A stretch of 49,755 nt of DNA from an uncultured Flavonifractor sp. (GTDB lineage: Bacteria > Bacillota > Clostridia > Oscillospirales > Oscillospiraceae): assembly GCF_944383115.1 (NCBI RefSeq), contig NZ_CALWOJ010000007.1:1-49755 (forward strand), in the 5' to 3' direction. The notes beneath the pieces are model-generated. The model searched no databases and was not told the DNA's origin. It was given only the letters and a program-made list of their open reading frames with translations. This document shows positions 39,005 to 48,300 of this stretch, in pieces. Both the position numbers and the translations under genes were made by a program. How positions within the stretch are numbered: the first letter of the stretch is position 1; every line of letters begins with the position of its first letter.

Positions 39005-39017
39005 TAGCAAAACAAGC

Positions 39018-39300
39018 AGGAAAGGCCGGGCCCCGCGCGAGCGTGGCTGCGGCCTCTCAATGCAAAAGGGAGGGGATTTTATCGGCTATGAGAATGGCGA
39101 ATGGGGCCAGGGCGGGACCTGAATTCCCAGCCCGGGCGAGAGATCCCAACGAGGCCGCCCGGCCGGCGGCCGGCGGAGGTCTCACACTGCTGTAGGACGT
39201 GTGTCCGGCTCTGGAGGGCGGCGTTCAGGCGGTGATGCAGAACAAAGCAATCCAGAGACGGTAAGAGTAAATTACAGCATACGGCAAAACAAAGTTTGGA
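39018..39300 (+). promoter_or_regulatory. GC-rich, hairpin-rich leader of the giant surface-protein gene
   Basis: After the AT-rich stretch the sequence becomes GC-rich and folds on paper. A long hairpin at 39023-39055 (AGGCCG and GCC-CGC arms) is capped by a GCGA (GNRA) tetraloop. A second hairpin lies at 39110-39133 (GGGCGGGA / TCCC-A-GCCC). A third is at 39153-39171 (GGCCGCC / GGCGGCC). Weaker pairings are possible near 39184-39212 (CACAC/GTGTG or GGAC/GTCC). None matches a riboswitch class I can name. Confidence 0.5.
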
Positions 39301-39309
39301 GGAAGAGAA

Positions 39310-42300
39310 ATGCGAAAACGGATGTTGGCTATATTGTTGGCTGTGATGATGATTATATCCTTGCTGCCGACAACTGCGTTCGCGGCTGGCAGCATTACGG
39401 AACTGAAGCTCATGCAGGGCGATTCTGTAACGCTGGACATGCTGGCCAGTAGCGGCGGTACGGCAAACCTGGATGTTGCGACAACGTATACATTAAGTAT
39501 GCAGCTGGATCATCCCTCAACGCTGACAATTACGCTGCCTGAGGGCATGAAGTTTGTCAGCCTGGATGAGGAGACTCTGAAGGACAGCTATTCTGCCGTC
39601 ACAGATGTGACCTGGCAGAAGGGCGCCTCGGTCTATGGTTATCGGCCTAACAACGGGACGCTGACGGTTCAGTTTGACCCTGGTACGGAGTCTACCCCGT
39701 TCAGTGTGCTGGTTCAGCCAGACGAGGGGCTTATTCCTTATGAAGAAGTAGAGGACGGATATGCAATCAATACTGCCATCAAAGTGGAGCTAGACGGCAC
39801 GGTTCGGACCATGAATGCAGTGGCAAGCATTGCTTCCGTAGCCTCAAATTTAACTGCTGTAAATGTCCCGGAAAGCAGATCGGGTGTGATTGGCGATACG
39901 GTTAGACTGAGCGGCAATTTTTTGCTGGGCAGAATTACCGAGAACTCGCCTGGCCGAGCAATGAAGGAGCTGACTCTTACATTTACTGCGCCCAGCACAA
40001 TTACAAAAATTGAAGGTATAGAGAGCAGCGGCTGGACGGTAACAAAAGGCAGCACCTCCGGAAGCACGACGACTTGGACTGCGGTCAAACAAAATTATTT
40101 TTCCAGTAGTGCAGAACTCGGTGATTTTCGCGTTGGGATTCCTGCCGACGCAAGTGATGGAGCCACCTACCAGATAAGTATTACTAAAGTCACCGTTGCG
40201 CCATACGGTTCAACTCAGAGCTATGATTATCCAATTAGCAGAGTAAGGTTGAACATTATTGCGATGGACCCTGATGTGATTCATCTGAATCTGATTGACA
40301 GAAGCGCGGTTAACGTCTTCAAATACGATACTGACAATTACCAGACCCAGTTTGGTTCTGTCCGAATTGTAAACGAAAACATCACTGATATTGATATCCC
40401 TCTTACTTATAAGCTGGAGGCGGATACGACCTATCAGTTTGTGACCCGGGTCTCTGTCCCCTGCTATTATAGCGAGACCGACGACACCTGGATGCCCACC
40501 AAAATTGTGGTAACCGACGAGGACGGTAAACAGTATACTATTGACGGCGTAGACAACATCCGGGCGGTGTTGTCCATTCCATTTGAGCAGCGCGGTTTTG
40601 CCATTTGCGCTTCGGACATTCCTGGCTTTGATACCTCAAAGAGTATCAAAGCCGTGGAAGTATCCCTGCCTGGATACCCTGCTGGCTATGCGTCCACCGC
40701 CGGGTATGACTTTAAGCAGGGCAATGTCTCGGATACTGACCGGGCGGCGGCCTGGGGCCGCATTCGCGATACTGCCCCTGATAAGACTGTTGCGAACAAC
40801 ACCTATTCCGTGACGTGGGATGGCGGAAATGTAACTCAAGTTGCCACAACGACGATTTCCACCGATACGAATAAAGCCCAAATCATGGTAAGTGCGTCTG
40901 CTGTCAAATTTAAGGTGGATGATGTTCCGGTCAGCGGTACTACCGTGACTGCTTCCGCCGGTGATGTTATTAATGTAGAGTATGAGTTGGGCGCAGGTAA
41001 TTACAATGCTGGTTACCACGCCAGTGAAACGATACTTTATGATCCTGTAATTTACCTTGTGCAGCCGGCTAATATCCTGATGGAAAATGTTACGTTTACT
41101 CTGCGTGGCGAGCCTCTCACTGTTTCGGAGAATAAAGAAATCTCTCCGTCCGGGCTGCCAGCAGGCGCTAAAATGTGGGAATATCATCTGACGGATGCTG
41201 AAGGCGGGAAGCTCCTGGTTGGTTGCTATGATAAAGACTGGAATACGGATAATATCGTCGTCAACTATGACTTGACGGTGCTGTCGTCTATCTCCAGTGT
41301 TAGCCACAATCTTTCAGAGCTGGTATTCTGTAAATCGAGCCTGGGTATGAAGTATATGGCCACCAGCGATGCCGCCAATCGACTGGCAGCTGACACGTAT
41401 AATCTCAACGGTGGAAAACCAATGCTGACGGTGCCTGGCACCATTTCCATCCAGCAGGCTGCCGCCTTTGAGATCTCCTCCGCTATTCAGATCGAGGGCG
41501 AGGACGATTACTATGCGTTTGACCCCGAGAATCCCAACGGTACCAGTGCTGTTTTTGCCAGAAACGACACGGCCAACATCAAGGTGACGGTGACCAACTA
41601 CAGCGGATATAGTGCTGACCATGTTGAGGTCTATATCCCCGTCCCCAAGGTAAAGGATAACGGTATCTTTAGTGACGCCTTCAAATCCGGAGACTTTGGC
41701 TTCGATATGTACGCGGAAGGCGTCGAGGGTGCCGTGCCTGATGGCTGGAAGGTGGAGTATGCCACCGTCAGCAGCATCTCCGGCGATCCATCAACGGGAC
41801 TGACATTTAATGTCGACGCCTGGGAGACCACACCCAGCAACACCGACAATATGATCAAGCTGTCCCTGAATACCGACTCAAATGCCACCATGCCCAACGC
41901 GACCAGCGAGGAGTTCGTGCTGAAGTTCCGCGCCTCCGACATTGAGGAGCAGATGGATCAGCGCAACCTCTTCAAGAGCTGGTGGTCCTTCTCCGCCCAG
42001 GGGACCGTTAGTATGTATGATTCTTCCAAGATCTACAACTTTGGTACTATCGTACAGAATGGTATTCTCACCGGTACTGTCTACGAGGATACCAACCGCA
42101 ACAGCCAGAAAGACGACGGCGAAAGCGGCATGGCCGGCGTTACCCTGGAGGCCGAGGACCAGTTTGGCCGTATCTACACCGTGACCACCGGGCCGGACGG
42201 CACCTATGAGTTTGACAATCTGCCCGGCAAGAGCCAGGTGGAGATTACGGTGACCAACCCCGGCAGCACGGATCCCAATGCCACCGATAAAACGCCCTAT

Positions 42301-45300
42301 TGGTTCAGCCCCTATAAGGCCACTCCGGCGGGTTCACCAAGCGTAAACAGCGACGCTGTACCCAGCGAGGATCAGGCGACCGGCGTTATCACCATTTATT
42401 CTCTGAGCGGTATCGTGGGCGGCAAGGGTTACGCCCATGTAGGCCTGATGCCCCCGCTCACAGTCCAGTTTGATCACGACGCCAACGTCACTTCTGTTGA
42501 CCCCACCAGCACCAAGGTGTTTAAGGGACAGACCATTGGCGCCGCGCTGAAGGATTCCGCTCCCGTGGTTGCCACGAACACCGGCTACTTCCACAGCGGA
42601 TGGAAAACCGGCGACGGACCCGTCATGACTACGGATGCGCTGATGGCTACCGTTGCAAACAGCGACATAACCTATACCGCCGTCAGCGAAGCGGGCAAAG
42701 TAAGCGTTACCTACGAGCAGGCTTCCGGCAAGACCACCACCAAGAACAACGACCCCCTGCTCGTCATCGGTACCGTCACCGGCAACGACGAGGTACCTGT
42801 GGGCGACGTGTTCTTCATGTTCAGCGGCGATCTGACTGGCAGCAGCGTAGATCTGGACGACCAGGCGGAAGTGGATAGGTATGCTGCCACCATTACCCGG
42901 GTTATGGACAGCAGCGAGGCCTGGACGGAAGAGAAGGCCCAAAATCCGTCCCAATACTTCAACGGCTATGCCGACCTGATCCCCGCCGACATTACCTTCG
43001 CCAACGAGGATAGTTACAAGAGCGAGGGTGAGTTTGTCAGCATTCCCGCCGAGCTGCTGGCCCTGCCCGTGCGTATCGCCATCGGCAACGACATTACCAC
43101 CTATTATAATGACAGCGCGCTGGGCAACTTTACACCGGAGAATGCGGTGCCTGACGCCAGCTCCGCCAAGTACAAGGTGGTCCGCACCTATGAGTACACC
43201 ACCCTGAAGAACGGCAGCAGCACTGCCGTGACCTTGGGTGAACTTCTGGACGACAACTGTAAGTACGGCGGCACCATGACCTACTCCGACGTGGAAGTGT
43301 ATGAGAAGCAGGGTGACGGCACCTGGAAGTCCATCACTACCGATAACGGTTATAACATCGGCAACGTGAATGATCCCCAGGCCGGCGTAAGCTATGAGGC
43401 CGACTTCTCCAACATCAAGCAGGAGATCCTCAATCGGTTGAACAGCACGGATCCCTCAAAGAAGTTCTGGAACATGGCAAACTCCAGCTTCGGCCTGGCC
43501 ATTACCTACGAGTACATCAGCGACAACATCTGCCTCACCAAGTATGTACCCGATGATTCCCAGGTGGCCCTCTACGAGACCACCAACTCCCCCGCCCAGG
43601 CCTTCCAGCCCACTGAGCGGACCCACAACATTACCGCCCAGGTATATTATCGGGACAAGGGCCAGGGTGACGAAGCCTGGCAACTTCTGAGCCCCATGGG
43701 CGATACCTACACCATTAACTATAACCAGGAACTCAGGTTTGTAGCCACCGACTCCGACGCCACCGTGTCCGGCCAGTGGGCCTATACGGTGAATCCCGAG
43801 GACGGCCTGTCCGGCACCATTACTGCTGGTTCCGAAAACGCCACCAAGGGACAGACTGCCAGCTGGGTCTATTCCCAGGACAGCGAGGACGGCACCACCG
43901 GGCCTGTAACGGTGTATCTGATCCGCGAGTCCGACGGTACCTTCGACACGGTCAACACCTCTGTCAAGGTGCGGATCAACCCGAAGACGAGCGCCGAGAC
44001 TCCTATGCTCACCATGAACCCCGAAAAGGTGACCCAGTTCTTTGCCACCTCCGGCGAGCCCACCCTGACGGTGGATGCCAGAGTCAGCGACAACGGCACC
44101 CTGACCTATCAGTGGTACAAGAGCGATACCAAGCTGTCTGGTGAGCAGCTGGATGACCTGGAGGGTAACGGCGCCACCAAGATCGATTCTGCCACCAGCG
44201 AAAGCTATCAGGTGACCCGGTCCGACAGTCAGAACGCCGACACGACGGTGTACTACTACGTCAAGGTCACCAATACCAAGACCGGCGCCTCCGGCACCGC
44301 CACCGCCACCGCCGTGGGCGAGGTTCCTGTCCAGTGGCTGATCCACACCGCCCCCGCAAAGCCGACACTGAGCGATGCCAGTTACAACGTTGGCGCAGCT
44401 GCGACGGCCCTGGATGCTACCGTCAGTGCGGTGGAAGACAACACCACCATCACCTATCAGTGGTATTCCAGCACCGATCCCAATGCTGATTTCGAGAGCT
44501 ACAACAGCATCGGCAGCGCCAAAGACGCCACCTATACGCCCCCCACGAACAGTGCTGGCACCACCTACTACTATGTCAAGATCACCAGCACCCGCACCGT
44601 GGACGGCGTGTCCCACGCTGTGACCGTCGACTCCGATCGTGTCACCATCACTGTGGGCGTGGAGACCTTCACGCTGACCTTCAATGCCAACGGCGGTAAG
44701 AATCCGCCCAGCGAGAAGACCTACAGCAAGGGCACCACAGCTTATCTGGGAACCGTCACCGCACCCACCCACGATCCTGAGGATGGAACCGCCATCGTGT
44801 TCGTGGGTTGGAGCGCTACCAAGGATGAAACCATCTACGCCTTTGACAGCGAAACCGATCCCGATCTCATCACTGAGATTGTCATGGATCAGCACAAGGA
44901 AGTCTATGCTGTCTGGAGTTACGACACCAACAACAACGGCATCCCCGACGTCAACGAAAAAGGCAGCGTGTATACCCTGACCTATCAGGCCACGGGCAAT
45001 ACCGGCGCCACGCCTTCTGCTGTAAAGGCCCTGTCCGGTACCGTCATGGAACTGCATGACGGCGAGGGCATGAGCCACGATCCGGACGGCACCGGCAAAA
45101 TCGTGTTTGCCGGCTGGAGCGAGAATATCGGTGATGATGGTAAGATCCTCTCTTCCGGTGACAGCACCGCCATGCTCAGAGATCAGGTGACCATGTCCAA
45201 CAGCGACAAGACCGTGTACGCGGTCTGGGGCTACGACCTGAACGGTGACAACGTGGCCGACGTGAACGAAAAGAGCTACAGCCTGAACTACGACACCAAC

Positions 45301-48300
45301 GGCGGTATCAACGGGCCCACCGACTCCAACAAGTATGTGAAAAACCAGAAGGTGACCCTGGATACCAAGACGGTGCCCACCCACGCTGCCGACGGCGGCA
45401 CCGCCGTGGTGTTCATCGGCTGGACCGCAACCAGGGACACCAAGATCTACGAGGCCAAGGACAGCAAGCCCACCACCATCCCCGAAGTGACGTTTGCCGA
45501 TGCGGACATCAAGGTCTATGCCGTCTGGGGCTACGACCGCAACAACAACGGCCAGGCTGACGTTACGGAGGATGACAAGAAGGTCACTCTGAGCTACGAC
45601 AAAAACGCCATTGATGGTACCGTAGGCGGTATGCCTGCCGGCGATACCTATGTGGTCGGCCAGGAGGTAACCCTCAGCACCGAGAAGCCCACCCACGATT
45701 CTGTCAGCGGCAAGACCGTCCTCTTCGTGGGCTGGACCGAGACCCAGAACAGCAAGATCTACACCAGCGCCGACAGCGACGCCATGCCTGAGACCAAGGA
45801 CAAGGTCACTATGGTGGCCGGCGGCAACACCGTGTACGCCGCTTGGGGCTATGACGAAAACACGAACGACATCCCCGACGTGCTGGAGAAGGGCCAGTTC
45901 ACCCTGACCTACGACGCCAACGGCGGCACTGGCGATGTACCCACCGATTCCTTCAAGTACAGCACAGGTGCCACCGCTACCCTGAAGGGTAAGGGCACTC
46001 TGACCCATGCCCCGCAGGATGGCAAAAACGTGGTCTGGATGGGCTGGAGTCGGACCCAGTACGGCGTGCTGACTGCCAACGATCCCGCGCCCAGTGTGAC
46101 GGATAAGGTCACCTTCACCAACAACAACATCACCGTGTATGCGGTCTGGGGCCTGGATACCGACGGCAACGGCACCCCCGACGTCAAGGAACCCAAGAAA
46201 TTCACCCTGACCTATGACTCCAGCGGCGGCAGAGGCACCGTGACCGACAGCAACAACTATGTCAGCGGCAGCACCGCCACCCTGGTGGACACGGAGGCCG
46301 CTAAGGAACAGATCTTCCACGATGAGGTAAACGGCGTCAAAGTGGCACTCATCGGCTGGACCCTGACCGACCAGCAGGACAAGGTCCTGACTGCCAACGA
46401 CACCCTGCCCGAGCTGAAAACCAGAGTGTCCTTCACTGGCAGCAGCATCACGGTGTATGCGGTTTGGGGCCTGGATACCGATGGCGACGGTACCGCCGAC
46501 GTCCAGGAGACCGACAAGTATAGGCTGACCTATGATGCCAACGGCGGTTCCGGGGCACCCACCGACAGCAACAAATATGTGTCCAAACAGACGGTGACTC
46601 TGAGCGAAAGCAAGCCCACCCATGCGAAAGCGGATGGGAAAAAGGTTGTCTTTATCGGCTGGAGTACTGAGGACACCGATGAAAAGATCTGGGACAGCAC
46701 CGTTGACAATGCCCAGGAGGTGCAGGCCAAGATCAAGGCCGACGTGACCTTTACAGACAACGACATCACGGTCTACGCCCTGTGGGGCTACGACACCAAC
46801 GACAACGAGATCGCCGATATCCTGGAGGGCGCCCAGTACCGCCTGACCTATAACGTCAACGGCGGCAGCGGTTCCGTCACCGACAGCAAGCTGTACAAGG
46901 CCGGCGACGAGGTGACGCTGGACGAGGGCGCAGGCCTGACCCACAGCGATTCCAACGGCAAGAAGGTCCTGTTCTACGGCTGGAGCCGGTCCCAGCATGT
47001 GGACATTCTCACCGCCAACGACACCGTACCCAGCGACATGGCGAATAAGGTGGCCTTCTCCAACGGCGACATCGAGGTGTTTGCCGTCTGGGCGGAGAGC
47101 AGCGACGGAAACACCCCGGATATTGATGGTGACAAGCGCACCCTGACCTACGATTCCAACGGCGGCGTAGGTACGGTAACAGACACCAAGGCCTATGTGG
47201 ACGGCAACACAGTGACCCTGCTGGACAAGAAAGGCATTCAGGGTTCTCTGGCCCACCTGCCTGTGGGCGGCGTGCCGGTGGAATTCGTGGGCTGGACCAG
47301 CGACAAGGCCTACGACACCATTTACGAGGCCAAGGATACCCTGCCCGACACCATCGTCACCGAGGTGACGTTTAACGGGGCCAACATTACCGTGTACGCC
47401 GTCTGGGGCTACGACCGCAACGGCGACGGCAAGCCCGACGTGCAGGAGCCTGAAGGAAGCAAGTATGACCTGATCTACGACCAAAACGCCATTGAGGGTA
47501 CCGTAAGCGGCATGCCCACCGACAGCAACAAGTATGTGGTCAACCAGAAGGTGACCCTCAGCACCCAGGAGCCCACCCATGAGGATGTGGGCGGCAAGAG
47601 GGTTCTGTTCATCGGCTGGACTGAGAGCCAGAACAGCACGATCTATGCCAGCGGCGAGTCCGCTCCCACTGTGGCTACCGAGATTACCTTCGGCGCGGGC
47701 GACAAGACCGTGTATGCGGCCTGGGGCTACGACGAGAACAAGAACGACATCCCCGACGTGCTGGAGAAGGGCCAGTTCACCCTGACCTACAATGCCAACA
47801 CCGGCAGCAACCCGCCCACCGATTCCTTCAAGTACAGCGCGGGCGCTACCGCTACGCTGGCGGGCCAGGGCAGCATGACCCATGATCCTGTGGGTGAGAT
47901 CCCTGTACTCTTTATCGGCTGGAGCCTGACCCAGTGCGGTGTACTCACTGCCAACGATTCCAAGCCTGATATCGTGACCGAGGTCTCCTTCTCCAACGGT
48001 AATATTGTCGTATATGCGGTCTGGGGCCTGGATACCGACAAGGACAACACCACCCCGGATGTGGACGAGACCAAGTACACCCTGACCTACGATCCCAACG
48101 GCGGCGTGGGTTCTGTCACCGACGGCAACAAGTACGTCAACGGCAGTGTGGCCACCCTCAAGACCAAGGATGAGGTAACCAACCTGCTCTCTCACCCCGA
48201 CCAGGACGGCGCCAAGGTGCTGTTCATGGGTTGGAGCAAGACCAAGTACGATGTGCTGACCGCCAACGACAGCATGCCTGGCGACATCATCCCCACCCTG

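Noticed and set aside
38707-39060. A 117-codon minus-strand frame in the AT-rich gap
   Set aside because: It starts inside a GC-rich hairpin, lacks a ribosome-binding site and has Phe/Cys/Leu-rich composition expected from random AT-rich DNA.
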